Shown piece by piece: positions 17,729-26,913 of a DNA stretch of 41,814 bases. The first letter of the stretch is position 1. The number at the start of each line of letters is the position of its first letter. The notes beneath the pieces were generated by a model. The model saw nothing but the letters and a program-made list of their open reading frames with translations, was not told the origin of the DNA and did not search any database. This DNA is from Actinomycetota bacterium. Its GTDB lineage: Bacteria; Actinomycetota; Actinomycetes; Mycobacteriales; SCTD01. The stretch covers positions 1 to 41,814 of the forward strand of contig JAHWJP010000008.1 in the NCBI GenBank assembly GCA_019348355.1, read 5' to 3'. The translations under genes were made by a program, and so were the position numbers.

Positions 17729-20041
17729 GTGCCTGAGCTCGACGGGGGGGTGCTGTCCGGGCGGGCAGCACTGCTGGCCGATGTCGGCCTGACCGGACCG
17801 GCGCTGCGCACTGCTCTGGCCGCGCTGTACGACGGCTGGCTGGCCGGGCTGCTCGGGAATCCCGGCCCGGGGGTGGCGCTCGTCGCCGTCGGCGGGTTGG
17901 GCCGGTGCCAGATGGCGCCGGGCAGCGATCTCGACCTGGTGCTGATGCATGCAGGTGTCGATGACATAGGGAAAGTCGCCGACGCGCTGTGGTATCCGAT
18001 CTGGGACACCGGCTTGGACCTCGATCACTCGGTGCGCACCGTCGCCGAGGCGCTGGCCGTGGCCGCGGGCGACCTCAAGGCGGCCCTCGGACTGCTCGAC
18101 ACGCGACACATCGCCGGAGACGCGGGACTGTCCGCCGAGCTGCTCACCCGGACCCGCGCCGCCTGGCGGGCCGGCGCCGCCACCCGGCTCCCCGAGCTGC
18201 GGACGGCGGTGCTGGAGCGGGCAGCGAGCGAGGGGGAGGTGGCCTTCCTGCTCGAGCCCGACCTCAAGAGCGCGCGTGGGGGGCTGCGCGACGTGCACGC
18301 CCTGCAGGCCCTCGCCGCGGCGCAGGTCGCCGACCCGCCGGGCGGCCAGGTGCGGGCCGCGGCGCAGGTGCTGCTCGACGTCCGGGGAGAGCTGCACCGC
18401 AGCACGGCCGGTGCCGGCCGCCGCACGGTGGACCGGTTGCTCCTGCAGGAGCAGGACGCTGTCGCCGCAGCCCTGTCCTACGCCGACGCGGATGCCTTGA
18501 TGGCGGCCGTGTCGGGCGCCGGTCGGGTCATCGCCTACGCGGGCGACACCACGTGGCGGCGGATCTCGCCGGCGCCGCCGCGCCGCCGGCTGTTGGGCCG
18601 CCGAACGGGTCGCACCGGCGCGGCGGGCGAACGGCGGCCGCTGGCCGACGACGTCGTCGCGCAGGGCGGCGAGGTGGTGCTGGCCCGGGACGCCGACCCG
18701 TCGAAGGATCCGGTGCTGGTGCTGCGGGTGGCGCAGGCTGCTGCCTGGGCCGACCTGCCGATCGCTCCGCACACCCTGGCCCGGCTCGTCACCGAGTGCC
18801 CGCCCCTGCCGGTCCCGTGGCCCCGGCCCGCACTGGACGCCTTCGTGGGGCTGCTCGCCGCGGGAGGGCCGGCCGTGCACGTCTTCGAGGCGCTCGACCA
18901 GGCGGGCCTGCTCGTCGGGTTGCTGCCGGAGTGGGCGTCGGTGCGGAGCAAGCCGCAGCGCAACAGCTACCACCGGTTCACCGTGGACCGCCACCTCGTC
19001 GAGGCGGCCGCCGCAGCAGCCGGGTTGACCCGTCGGGTAGCGCGTCCGGACCTGCTGTTGCTCGGTGCGCTGCTGCACGACATCGGCAAGGGCCTGCCCG
19101 GCGACCACACCGTCGTCGGGATGCGGGTGGTGGCCGAGCTGGCGCCCCGGCTCGGTCTGCCGCCGCCGGACGTGGACGTCCTGGTGGCGATGGTCGAACA
19201 CCACCTGCTGCTGCCGGACGTCGCGACGAGGCGGGATCTCGACGACCCGGCGACAGCGCGCGCCGTCGCGGACGCGGTCGGCTCCGGGCAGGTGCTCGAG
19301 TTGCTGCACGCACTGTCCGAAGCCGACGCCGCCGCGACCGGCCCGGCTGCCTGGTCGAGCTGGAAGGCCGGGCTCGTCGACTCCCTCGTGGCGCGGACCG
19401 CCGCGCTGCTCGCGGGCACGCCGCCGCCCGGTCCGGCGCCGCTCGCCGACTGGCAGGAGAGGCTGGTCGCCGGGCGGGTCTTCGCCCTGCAGGCCCAGGA
19501 CGACGAGGTCACCGTGGTCGCCCCCGACCGTCCCGGCCTGCTGGGGCTGTTCACCGGCGTGCTGGCCCTGCACCGCCTCGACGTGCGCTCGGCCTCGCTG
19601 TTTCCGCGCAACGGGACCGCCGTCAACGTCTGCCGGGTCGCACCCCGGTTCGGCCGGCTGCCGGACTGGACCGTCGTCCGCGACGACCTGCGGCGTGCCC
19701 TTGACGGAGAGCTGGACCTCGAGCCGATGCTGGCCGCCCGCGAGGCGGCCTACGCCCCCAGGCTCTTTCTGCCGCCGCTGTCGGCGACGGTGCACCTCGT
19801 CGACGATGCCTCGCAGACCGCGACTGTCCTCGAGGTGCGGGCCGCCGACGCGCTCGGGGTGTTGCACCGGATCACCTGCGCGCTGGCCCGCTGCGGGGTC
19901 GACGTGCGGACCGCACACATCTCGACGCTCGGGGCTGACGTCGTGGACGCCTTCTACCTCGTCGGGCCGGACGGCGGGAAGCTTCACGATCCAGTTCTGC
20001 GGGACGACGTGGAGCGCTCGGTGCTGGCCGCCCTTCGGTGA
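17729..20041 (+). CDS. glnD: PII nucleotidyltransferase GlnD
   Basis: A bifunctional enzyme that nucleotidylates PII at Tyr51 and reverses it according to glutamine level; actinobacterial GlnD uses ATP. This 770-aa protein has the expected order: nucleotidyltransferase domain with GGLGRCQMAPGSDLDLVL (about 54-71); a helical linker; an HD hydrolase domain with LLGALLHDIGKGLPGDHT (about 443-460) and VEHHLLLPD; then two C-terminal ACT domains beginning at VTVVAPDRPGLLGLFTG (about 593) and TVLEVRAADALGVLHRI (about 698). The GTG start lies 6 bases after the second glnB stop, so it belongs to the amtB operon. It ends 3 bases before a convergent gene. Confidence 0.95.
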   Translation: MPELDGGVLSGRAALLADVGLTGPALRTALAALYDGWLAGLLGNPGPGVALVAVGGLGRCQMAPGSDLDLVLMHAGVDDIGKVADALWYPIWDTGLDLDHSVRTVAEALAVAAGDLKAALGLLDTRHIAGDAGLSAELLTRTRAAWRAGAATRLPELRTAVLERAASEGEVAFLLEPDLKSARGGLRDVHALQALAAAQVADPPGGQVRAAAQVLLDVRGELHRSTAGAGRRTVDRLLLQEQDAVAAALSYADADALMAAVSGAGRVIAYAGDTTWRRISPAPPRRRLLGRRTGRTGAAGERRPLADDVVAQGGEVVLARDADPSKDPVLVLRVAQAAAWADLPIAPHTLARLVTECPPLPVPWPRPALDAFVGLLAAGGPAVHVFEALDQAGLLVGLLPEWASVRSKPQRNSYHRFTVDRHLVEAAAAAAGLTRRVARPDLLLLGALLHDIGKGLPGDHTVVGMRVVAELAPRLGLPPPDVDVLVAMVEHHLLLPDVATRRDLDDPATARAVADAVGSGQVLELLHALSEADAAATGPAAWSSWKAGLVDSLVARTAALLAGTPPPGPAPLADWQERLVAGRVFALQAQDDEVTVVAPDRPGLLGLFTGVLALHRLDVRSASLFPRNGTAVNVCRVAPRFGRLPDWTVVRDDLRRALDGELDLEPMLAAREAAYAPRLFLPPLSATVHLVDDASQTATVLEVRAADALGVLHRITCALARCGVDVRTAHISTLGADVVDAFYLVGPDGGKLHDPVLRDDVERSVLAALR

Positions 20042-20044
20042 GCA

Positions 20045-20596
20045 TCACGTCACGCCGCGGCGGTCGGCTGGAGTACGAAACGGTGCGGCCTCCACCGCTG
20101 ACCACGGCCCACCTTCGTACCGCCACAGCGCGAGTCCCTGCGCCGTCACGTCGAAGCGGTGGAAGCCGGCGCTCAGCTGCGCGTGCAGCCGTCGGGCAGC
20201 AGCCGGCTCGACCTTGTTCTGCACCGTCACGTGTGGTGCGAGCCGCTGACGGTCCTGGGCGGTGAGCCACGGCTGCCACTGTGCCGAGAGGCCGGCATGC
20301 AGGTCGCTCACCTCGGCCGCGGCCAGCTCGAAGGCCACCCCGCGGCCGAGCGACCGCACACCGGTCACGGCGAGGGGGAACGGTTCTCGCTCGGCGGCTG
20401 CCCGGATGTCCACGGTCACCTGCTCGAGCCGGTCCCCGGGCAGGGCGTGGAACAGCGTCACATGGGCGGCGAGGTGGTTGCGCTCCGGCGGGAAGTGCTT
20501 GCCGCGCAGGACGTCGAACCACTCCTGCGATGCGGCGTCGAGCATCAGCGTCAGGACCAGCGGCGCCGAGATCTGCAGCACGGGCGCATCGGTCAC
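20045..20596 (-). CDS. 2H phosphoesterase (2'-5' RNA ligase family)
   Basis: A 183-aa protein with the two HxT motifs that define the 2H superfamily: HVTLFH (45-50) and HVTVQNK (122-128), about 75 residues apart as expected. Members act on 2',3'-cyclic or 2'-5' phosphodiester bonds in RNA or nucleotides; this one resembles the bacterial 2'-5' RNA ligase-like (LigT-type) group. The in vivo substrate is unknown. The start is a GTG overlapping the stop of the photolyase-related reading frame (GTGA), so the two were probably co-transcribed before the latter decayed. It converges with glnD. Confidence 0.82.
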   Translation of the reverse strand: MTDAPVLQISAPLVLTLMLDAASQEWFDVLRGKHFPPERNHLAAHVTLFHALPGDRLEQVTVDIRAAAEREPFPLAVTGVRSLGRGVAFELAAAEVSDLHAGLSAQWQPWLTAQDRQRLAPHVTVQNKVEPAAARRLHAQLSAGFHRFDVTAQGLALWRYEGGPWSAVEAAPFRTPADRRGVT

Positions 20597-21857
20597 GGCG
20601 GCTTGTCACCCCGCAATCGCTCCTGCTCGACGGTTGCCTCGAGGTCGCGCAGCCGGGCGAGCCCGGCCAGCGGCTGCCGCATCCGAGAGTTGTCGCGCAG
20701 GGCCTCGGCGTTGCGGTCGAGGAAAGCCCAATAGCCAGCCGTGTAAGGGCAGGCGGTGGGACCGACCCTGACCTTCGGGTCGTACGCGCAATTCCCGCAG
20801 TAGTCGCTCATCCGGTTGAGGTACGCGCCGCCGGCGGCGTACGGCTTGGTGGCCATCAGTCCGCCGTCCGCGTGCTGGCTCATGCCCGTGACGTTGGGCA
20901 GCATCACCCAGTCGTAGCCGTCGACGAACGCCTCGTGGAACCAGGCGGTGAGCTGCGCCGGATCCCAGCCCCGCTGCAGCGCGTAGTTGCCGAGCACCAT
21001 CAGCCGCGGGATGTGGTGCACCCAGCCCGCTCGCGAAGATCGCGCAGGACCGATGACAGGCAGTTCGCGACGACCTCTCCGCCCGCGTCGAGATCGCGAA
21101 ACCACGTCGGCAAATTTCCGCCCGTGAACAGGGCGTTGCCGAAGCGATAGTCGTCGGGGACGTGCCAGTAGATCGACCAGATGTACTCCCGCCAGCCGAT
21201 CACCTGCCGGACGTAGCCCTCGACCGACGACAGCGGGGCTGCCCCGTCGCGGTAGGCGGCTTCAGCGGCGTGCACGCACTCCAACGGGTGCAGCAGCCCG
21301 AGGTTGAGGGCGGGCGACAGCGCGCTGTGCGCCATCCAGGGGTCGGCGCCGAGCATGGCGTCCTCGGTCGGCCCGAAGTGCGGGAACCGGTGCTCGACGA
21401 AGTGGGCGAGTGCCGTCAACGCCTGGGTGCGGGTCGCCGGCGCCCAACGCGGTGCATCTTCCCCGACGAAGCTGACCCGGCCGTCACGTTCCCAGCGATC
21501 CAGGTCGGCACGGACCTCGGCGTCGATGTCGTCCTCGTCCGGGAGCCAGGGCCCGGTCAACCCCAAAATGGTGGTCCGCGGGGGCGGTTCGCGATTGTCG
21601 TGATCGAAGTTCCAGCGCCCGCCGACGGGGTCGGTTCCCTCCATGAGCAGGTCGTGCCGGGTCCGTTGCCAGCGGTAGAAGTCCTCCATCAGCAGCCGCC
21701 GCCGTCCGTCGGCCCAGTCGGCAAAGTCCTCCCGGCTGGCGGCGAAGCCGCGGGGCGGCAGAACCGGCAGACCACGGGCGCGTACGAACCGGTCGGCCGC
21801 CCAGGATGTGGTGCCCGCTTGACCTGGCCCCTGGGGCCAGATGTGGAGTGTGGTCAT
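20593..21857 (-). pseudogene. Truncated and frameshifted photolyase-related protein (DPRP family)
   Basis: Two minus-strand frames together make most of a deoxyribodipyrimidine photolyase-related protein, the FAD and 4Fe-4S cryptochrome-like family. The upstream frame (21857 to about 21030) has EDFYRWQRTRHDLLM, GGRWNFDHDNREPP and GWREYIWSIYW. The downstream frame (about 21030 to 20593) has HHIPRLMVLGNYAL, DWVMLPNVTGMSQHADGG and the Cys-rich YCGNCAYDPKVRVGPTACPY. The reading must drop back one base near 21025-21035, where the nucleotides read CGCGAGCGGGCTGG on the minus strand. About 100 N-terminal residues, the alpha/beta domain of intact homologues, are also missing. A single base error in the sequence would explain the shift but not the lost N-terminus. 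Confidence 0.75.
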
Positions 21858-21883
21858 GACCCGATCCCGGAGGGAGGTGACAC

Positions 21884-22027
21884 ATGACCACCACACAGCC
21901 CGAGGAGACCAAGGACGAGGCATGCGAGTGCGGATGCGCTTGCTGCGCAGCGCCGTCGAGCGACGAGCAGCAGCAGGCTCAGACCGATGAGGCCGCCGCC
22001 GCCTGCAACTGCGGCTGCGGCAAGTGA
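21884..22027 (+). CDS. 47-aa cysteine-rich, metallothionein-like protein
   Basis: A short gene with one of the best ribosome binding sites in the window: GGGAGG followed by 6 bases and an ATG. The protein has eight cysteines in two clusters, CECGCACC at 14-21 and CNCGCGK at 41-47 (the C-terminus), joined by an acidic, glutamine-rich linker without cysteine. There are no aromatic residues. That composition is typical of metallothioneins, which bind soft metals such as zinc, copper or cadmium through thiolate clusters. I do not recognise a specific named family. The gene is divergent from the photolyase-like pseudogene, only 26 bases apart, and ends just before a perfect 15-bp hairpin. A secreted role is unlikely because no signal peptide is present. 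Confidence 0.75.
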   Translation: MTTTQPEETKDEACECGCACCAAPSSDEQQQAQTDEAAAACNCGCGK

Positions 22028-22030
22028 ATC

Positions 22031-22075
22031 GTGCTCGGTGGCCGGCATTCCTCCAAGACTCCGGCCACCGAGCAC
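22031..22075. terminator. Perfect 15-bp hairpin, bidirectional terminator
   Basis: GTGCTCGGTGGCCGG (22031-22045) pairs perfectly with CCGGCCACCGAGCAC (22061-22075) around a 15-nt loop. It starts 3 bases after the metallothionein-like stop and ends 7 bases before the 3' end of the convergent GDSL gene, so it can stop both transcripts. Confidence 0.85.
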
Positions 22076-22082
22076 CTCTTGA

Positions 22083-23696
22083 TCAGGCCTTGAAACGCAG
22101 TGCCTTCCGCACCCAGTCGAGCGTCTGGTCGGCCCAGCCGAGGATGTCCAGTGTCGACCTCAGTAGCTGCGGCGGGTGCCGGACGAGAGTGTCCCGCAAG
22201 AGCAGACGCTCGAAGTCGACGGAGACCGGATCGGTGCGCAGGGCGCCGCTGCCCTGCAGGAACTCCACGCCGGCGAGCCGCATGATGTTGACCATCTCCT
22301 GCGCGATCATCCCGTAGCAGATGGTGGTCGGGTGCACACCGTCGAGCGAGAACAGCCCGCCGGTCGCCCGCCCGCCCTTGCCGTCGCCGGTCAGGAACCG
22401 CGAATCGGGTACGGGGTCCAGCGCGGCCAGCGACGGCGGCAGCGGATAGGGCGTCCACCACGAGGGGCGGGCGTTCGGGTCGTCGATGTAGCGGCGGGAG
22501 GCGAGCCGGTCCAGCAGCCCGGCGATGTCGAGCAGGTACCAGTCGCGGCCTGCTTCGCGGCCCTGCCGCACGTGTCCCTCGATCGCCTCGTTGTAGAGGT
22601 CGATGGCCGCGTCGACCGCTTGTGCCTCTGCGCCGGTGATGTGCTCGTCCTGTGCCGGGTTGAACGCCGACGCCGCGATCCAGGGGCGGCTGTAGTAGGG
22701 GAAGTAGGGCGAACCCGGCGTGGTCTTGCTGCCGAGGCCTCGGGCCACCGGCGCGATGGTCACGTGTGGCACGGTGCACCAGATGACGTGGCGGGCGTTC
22801 ACCGGCTCGACGGCCCGGACCAACTCGGCGTACTCGATCCGGAAGTGCTCGGGCTGCCAGACGGTGTAGGCGTTCTTGGCGGTCAGGTCCTGGAAGTCCT
22901 CGCCGCTCCAGGCGACCTTCAGCCTGGTCACGCTGCCCAGACAGTTGTTGGCGCCGAGGAACACGATGAGCGTCTCGATGCCGGGCTCGCCTGCGGCTGC
23001 GCCCTGCTCGCCGAGTGCCTTCGCCGCGTCGAGCAGGGTCTGCTGGCTGGTCGACGTCGACCAGTGCGGATAGACGTGCAGCGCGGCGCGCTGGACGTGG
23101 TTCTCGACGACCTGGGAGAGCAGATCGTCCTTGGGCGTCGCGACGGCCGCCTCGCAGCCGGCAGCGGTCGAGCTGAGGGCGTCGCGCAGATCCCACCCGT
23201 AGACCGCGAGTGCGTGGTTGTAGGCACGGACGACTGGAGCGACCCGACCCGGACCGCGCTCCCAGTAGTCCTCGACGCCGTCCATCCACGACCGCGCCCG
23301 GAACAGCGCGAGCGGCAGCTCCCACGGGCTCAGGTCGCGGCCGTACCGCTCCTCGAGCTCGCGCAGCAGGAACTCCAGGTTCAGCGGCAGCCCGCCGCCG
23401 GGCCCGCCGTACCGCGGGTAGCGGTAGGAGTCCGACCAGCCCAACTCGTGGGCGATGATCGCCGGGTAGGACAGGTCGGTGGCGAACACGGCCCCGCTCT
23501 GGAAGCCGTGGGTGAGCGAGTCGCCGAGAGCCACCAGTCGGTGCGGCGGGGTGGTCGTGCGTACGGGGCGGTCCACCTCGACGCCGAGCGTCGGGTCGAA
23601 GACCGGCGTCCGGCCCTCGCGGTCCAGCTGCTCGCGCACCTCCTCCGGGAGCCCAGGTGCGAGTCGCGCGTGCGTCCCGTGCGGTGTGTCAGCCAT
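22083..23696 (-). CDS. Large SGNH/GDSL-family hydrolase
   Basis: A 537-aa hydrolase. Block I is ALGDSLTHGF, with catalytic Ser60. YGGPGGGLPLN may supply the oxyanion glycine, FLGANNCLG the conserved asparagine, and SLDGVHPT (about 447-454) the Asp/His pair. GDSL enzymes are esterases or lipases; the substrate here is unknown. At more than 500 residues it is well above the usual 200-350, with a large insertion between blocks II and III. No signal peptide is visible, so it appears cytoplasmic. The ATG at 23696 is preceded by a G-rich AGGGGGG; an upstream in-frame ATG would add seven residues and place the start ahead of that site. It is divergent from ffh. Confidence 0.82.
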   Translation of the reverse strand: MADTPHGTHARLAPGLPEEVREQLDREGRTPVFDPTLGVEVDRPVRTTTPPHRLVALGDSLTHGFQSGAVFATDLSYPAIIAHELGWSDSYRYPRYGGPGGGLPLNLEFLLRELEERYGRDLSPWELPLALFRARSWMDGVEDYWERGPGRVAPVVRAYNHALAVYGWDLRDALSSTAAGCEAAVATPKDDLLSQVVENHVQRAALHVYPHWSTSTSQQTLLDAAKALGEQGAAAGEPGIETLIVFLGANNCLGSVTRLKVAWSGEDFQDLTAKNAYTVWQPEHFRIEYAELVRAVEPVNARHVIWCTVPHVTIAPVARGLGSKTTPGSPYFPYYSRPWIAASAFNPAQDEHITGAEAQAVDAAIDLYNEAIEGHVRQGREAGRDWYLLDIAGLLDRLASRRYIDDPNARPSWWTPYPLPPSLAALDPVPDSRFLTGDGKGGRATGGLFSLDGVHPTTICYGMIAQEMVNIMRLAGVEFLQGSGALRTDPVSVDFERLLLRDTLVRHPPQLLRSTLDILGWADQTLDWVRKALRFKA

Positions 23697-23837
23697 GTCG
23701 CCCCCCTGACGGCGCACCCCCCCGGCCCGCCTGGCACCTGAGCGTCCTCCGATGACGTCGCGCGCGTCAACCTCAGCGCCCTCGGACTAGGCTTCGACAA
23801 CCGCTTCCGACCGCCCACCTCGAAGTACTGGGGCCGC

Positions 23838-25403
23838 ATGTTCGACACGCTGTCCGACCGGCTCGACAAGGTCTTCACCTCCCTGCGGGGCAAGGGCCGA
23901 CTGTCCGACGCCGACATCGACGCCACCGCCCGCGAGATCCGCATCGCCCTGCTCGAGGCCGATGTGGCGCTGCCCGTCGTCAAGGCCTTCATCACCGCCG
24001 TGAAGGAGCGCGCGCGTGGCGTGGAGGTCAGCCAGGCGCTGAACCCGGCCCAGCAGGTCGTCAAGATCGTCAACGAAGAGCTGATCGGGATCCTCGGGGG
24101 CCAGACCCGGCTGATCCGCTACGCCAAGACGGCGCCGACGGTGATCATGCTGGCCGGCCTGCAGGGGGCCGGCAAGACGACGCTCGCCGGCAAGCTCGCC
24201 AAGCACCTCAAGGCCCAGGGCCACGCCCCGCTCCTGGTGGCCTGCGACCTTCAGCGCCCCAACGCCGTCCAGCAGCTGCAGGTGGTCGGTGCCCAGGCGG
24301 GGACCGACGTCTACGCGCCCTATCCGGGCAGCGGGGTCGGCGACCCGGTCGACGCGGCGCGCACGGCCCTCGAGCATGCCCGGCGGATGAACTACGACGT
24401 CGTCGTCGTGGACACCGCGGGCCGGCTCGGGATCGATGCCGAGCTCATGCAGCAGGCCGCCGACATCCGCGACGCCGTCCAGCCCGATGAGGTGCTGTTC
24501 GTGGTCGACGCGATGATCGGCCAGGACGCCGTGGTCACCGCCCAGGCGTTCCAGGACGGTGTCGGCTTCACCGGTGTGGTGCTCACCAAGCTCGACGGTG
24601 ACGCCCGCGGTGGCGCCGCGCTGTCGGTGCGGCACCTGACCGGCCAGCCGATCCTGTTCGCCTCGACCGGTGAGAAGCTCGGCGACTTCGACGTCTTCCA
24701 CCCCGAGCGGATGGCCTCCCGCATCCTCGGCATGGGCGACATGCTCACCCTGATCGAGCAGGCCGAGCGGCACTTCGACGCCGACGAAGCCGAGCGGATG
24801 GCCGGCAAGCTGGCCAGTGGCGAGAGCTTCGACCTCGAGGACTTCCTCGAGCAGATGATGCAGGTCAAGAAGATGGGCTCGCTGACGAGCCTGCTCGGGA
24901 TGCTGCCCGGCATGGGCCAGATGAAGGATGCGCTCGCGCAGATCGACGACAAGGACCTCGACCGCATCGCCGCGATCATCCGCTCGATGACGCCGCAGGA
25001 GCGGCGTACGCCCAAGATCCTCAACGGTTCGCGCCGCTCCCGGATCGCCAAGGGGTCCGGCGTCACGGTGACCGAGGTCAACAACCTCGTCGACCGCTTC
25101 TACGACGCGCAGAAGATGATGAAGCAGATGGGCGGCATGGCCGGGATCCCCGGCCTGCCGGGCATGGGCCGCAAGCAACGGTCGGCCAAGAAGCAGCAGG
25201 GGAAGAAGGGCAAGAAGGGTCCGGGCCGGGCCGGAGGCGGTCCCAGCTCGGCCGGTTCGCCCAAGGTGCCGGCCCAGCCGAAGGCACTGCCTCAGGGGAT
25301 GCCTCAACTGCCGCAAGGCTTCCCCCAACTGCCCCCGGGCTTCCCGCCGGCTCCCGGCGAGGATCTGCCCCCTGACCCGTTCGGACTGCGCCGCCCCCGC
25401 TAG
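23838..25403 (+). CDS. ffh: Signal recognition particle protein Ffh
   Basis: The SRP GTPase, which with 4.5S RNA binds signal sequences on ribosomes. This 521-aa protein has the N domain (MFDTLSDRLDKVF start), then the G domain with GLQGAGKTTLAGKLA (about 107-121), DLQRPNAVQQLQ, DTAGRLGIDAEL and TKLDGDARGGAALS. The Met-rich M domain follows, containing QMMQVKKMGSLTSLLGMLPGM and the RNA-binding GSRRSRIAKGSG. A C-terminal extension of about 70 residues is first lysine-rich (KKQQGKKGKKG) and then built from LPQGFPQLPPGFPPAP-like repeats; such tails occur in actinobacterial Ffh. The receptor FtsY is encoded upstream. Confidence 0.97.
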   Translation: MFDTLSDRLDKVFTSLRGKGRLSDADIDATAREIRIALLEADVALPVVKAFITAVKERARGVEVSQALNPAQQVVKIVNEELIGILGGQTRLIRYAKTAPTVIMLAGLQGAGKTTLAGKLAKHLKAQGHAPLLVACDLQRPNAVQQLQVVGAQAGTDVYAPYPGSGVGDPVDAARTALEHARRMNYDVVVVDTAGRLGIDAELMQQAADIRDAVQPDEVLFVVDAMIGQDAVVTAQAFQDGVGFTGVVLTKLDGDARGGAALSVRHLTGQPILFASTGEKLGDFDVFHPERMASRILGMGDMLTLIEQAERHFDADEAERMAGKLASGESFDLEDFLEQMMQVKKMGSLTSLLGMLPGMGQMKDALAQIDDKDLDRIAAIIRSMTPQERRTPKILNGSRRSRIAKGSGVTVTEVNNLVDRFYDAQKMMKQMGGMAGIPGLPGMGRKQRSAKKQQGKKGKKGPGRAGGGPSSAGSPKVPAQPKALPQGMPQLPQGFPQLPPGFPPAPGEDLPPDPFGLRRPR

Positions 25404-25544
25404 CGTCTGGCAGACTGTCGGGCGAGCTACCGCTGTACGACGGCCCTCTACCCGACGTCGGCGTGTCCGCAGAACGTGTCCGGCCGCGCATCCCCACGCG
25501 CAGCGCCGGGTGCCACCCATCACACGACCGGAGTACCAGCGCCA

Positions 25545-26117
25545 GTGGCAGTCAAGATCAAGCTCATGCGCCTCGGCAAGATGCGCGCGCCCTACTACCG
25601 CATCGTCGTCGCGGACGCCCGCACCAAGCGTGAGGGGCGCGTCATCGAGACGATCGGCAAGTACCACCCCAAGGAGGATCCCTCCTTCATCGAGGTCAAC
25701 GGCGACCGCGCGGCCTACTGGCTCGGCGTCGGCGCGCAGCCGACCGAGCCGGTCGCGGCGATCCTGAAGGTCACCGGCGACTGGCAGAAGTTCCAGGGCC
25801 TGCCGGCCCCGCCGCCCATGCTGGTGGCCGAGCCCAAGGTGGACAAGCGGGTGGTCTTCGAGGCCGCGGCGCGCGAGAGCCTCGGCGGTAGCGGCGACGC
25901 CACGACGCCGAAGAAGAAGGCCGCTCCCAAGACGGTCGCGAGCGACGACACGGCTCCGGCCGGGCACGCAGCCGCGCCGGCCGACGCGACCGCCACGCCA
26001 CCGCCGCCTGCCGCGGAGGTTCCGGCGGCCGGCACCCCGGCTGCGGAGACGCCCCCCGCCGAGACGCCGGCTGCCGTGACAGACGCGCCCGCCGACACCG
26101 CCGCCGAGAAGGTCTAG
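25545..26117 (+). CDS. rpsP: Small-subunit ribosomal protein bS16
   Basis: A 30S ribosomal protein. The start is the GTG at 25545 ([22 protein letters not shown]), with GGAG 11 bases upstream; the longer upstream open frame is leader. Residues 1-75 are the conserved S16 core, including [15 protein letters not shown] and [14 protein letters not shown]. The full 190 aa greatly exceeds the roughly 80-residue minimal protein. After about residue 115 comes a KKKAAPK-type basic patch and then an Ala/Pro/Thr/Glu-rich, certainly disordered tail. Extended S16 tails are known in actinobacteria. The gene heads a cluster with khpA, rimM and trmD. Confidence 0.96.
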   Translation: MAVKIKLMRLGKMRAPYYRIVVADARTKREGRVIETIGKYHPKEDPSFIEVNGDRAAYWLGVGAQPTEPVAAILKVTGDWQKFQGLPAPPPMLVAEPKVDKRVVFEAAARESLGGSGDATTPKKKAAPKTVASDDTAPAGHAAAPADATATPPPPAAEVPAAGTPAAETPPAETPAAVTDAPADTAAEKV

Positions 26118-26120
26118 CCG

Positions 26121-26357
26121 GTGCTCGAGAACGCCCTCGAGCACCTCGTCAAGGGCATCGTCGACAACCCCGACGACGTCGAGGTCGAGCTGGTGACCGG
26201 CCGCCGCGGCCGTACGCTCGAAGTGCGGGTCAACCCCGAGGACCTCGGCAAGGTCATCGGGCGCAACGGCCGCACCGCCAAGGCACTGCGCACCGTCATG
26301 ACCGCGCTGGGCGGGCGGGGCCTGCGGGTGGACGTCGTCGACACCGACGCCGTCTAG
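26121..26357 (+). CDS. khpA: KH-domain RNA-binding protein KhpA
   Basis: A 78-aa single KH domain protein. The GXXG RNA-binding loop is visible in GKVIGRNGRTAKALR (about 52-66), after ALEHLVKGIVDNPDDV, the family's N-terminal helix and strand. KhpA, usually with KhpB, binds RNA and affects cell-envelope and division genes in other bacteria. It starts at a GTG 3 bases after the rpsP stop. The position between rpsP and rimM is conserved widely in Gram-positives. Confidence 0.93.
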   Translation: MLENALEHLVKGIVDNPDDVEVELVTGRRGRTLEVRVNPEDLGKVIGRNGRTAKALRTVMTALGGRGLRVDVVDTDAV

Positions 26358-26367
26358 CGCTCATCTG

Positions 26368-26913
26368 GTGGCCGAGCCGGACCTGCTCGTCGTCGGGCGC
26401 ATCGGCAAGCCGCAGGGGATCAAGGGCGAAGTGACTGTCGAGGTCCGCACCGACGACCCCGACGCCCGCTTCGCCGTCGGCGCCGTCCTGCTCACCGACC
26501 CGCCCGAGCGAGGACCGCTGACCGTCGCCAGCGCCCGGCTCCAGAACGGCCGGCTGATGGTCGGCTTCGAAGGGGTCGCGGACCGCAACGCCGCCGAGCT
26601 GCTGCGCCAGACGCTGCTGCAGGTCGACGCCGCGACGCTGCCGCCGCCCGAGGACGAGGACGAGTTCCACGACCACGTCCTTCGCGGCATGGCCGTCGAC
26701 CTGCTCGGCCACGGGCGGTGGGGGGAGGTCGTCGACGTCCTTCACCTGCCGCACGGCGACGTGCTGGCCCTGCGCCGCCACGACAACGGCGCGGAGGTGC
26801 TCGTGCCGTTCGTTCAGGCGATGGTGCCGCGGGTCGACGTCGCGGCGCGCACGCTCGTCATCGACCCGCCCGAGGGGCTGCTCGAGCTCTCGGACAGCGC
26901 CCCGGAGCAGTAG
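26368..26913 (+). CDS. rimM: Ribosome maturation factor RimM
   Basis: Assists assembly of the 30S head. This 181-aa protein has the N-terminal RimM beta-barrel beginning [20 protein letters not shown], and the C-terminal PRC-type barrel with [28 protein letters not shown] and [13 protein letters not shown], ending in the characteristic [10 protein letters not shown]. It starts at a GTG 10 bases after khpA. Its TAG stop shares a base with the GTG start of trmD, so the two are likely translationally coupled. Confidence 0.96.
   Translation: MAEPDLLVVGRIGKPQGIKGEVTVEVRTDDPDARFAVGAVLLTDPPERGPLTVASARLQNGRLMVGFEGVADRNAAELLRQTLLQVDAATLPPPEDEDEFHDHVLRGMAVDLLGHGRWGEVVDVLHLPHGDVLALRRHDNGAEVLVPFVQAMVPRVDVAARTLVIDPPEGLLELSDSAPEQ

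Noticed and set aside
21854-22075. Minus-strand 73-aa hydrophobic frame (LIGLSLLLLVARRR)
   Set aside because: It is the antisense of the cysteine-rich gene and of the terminator hairpin, and has no ribosome binding site.
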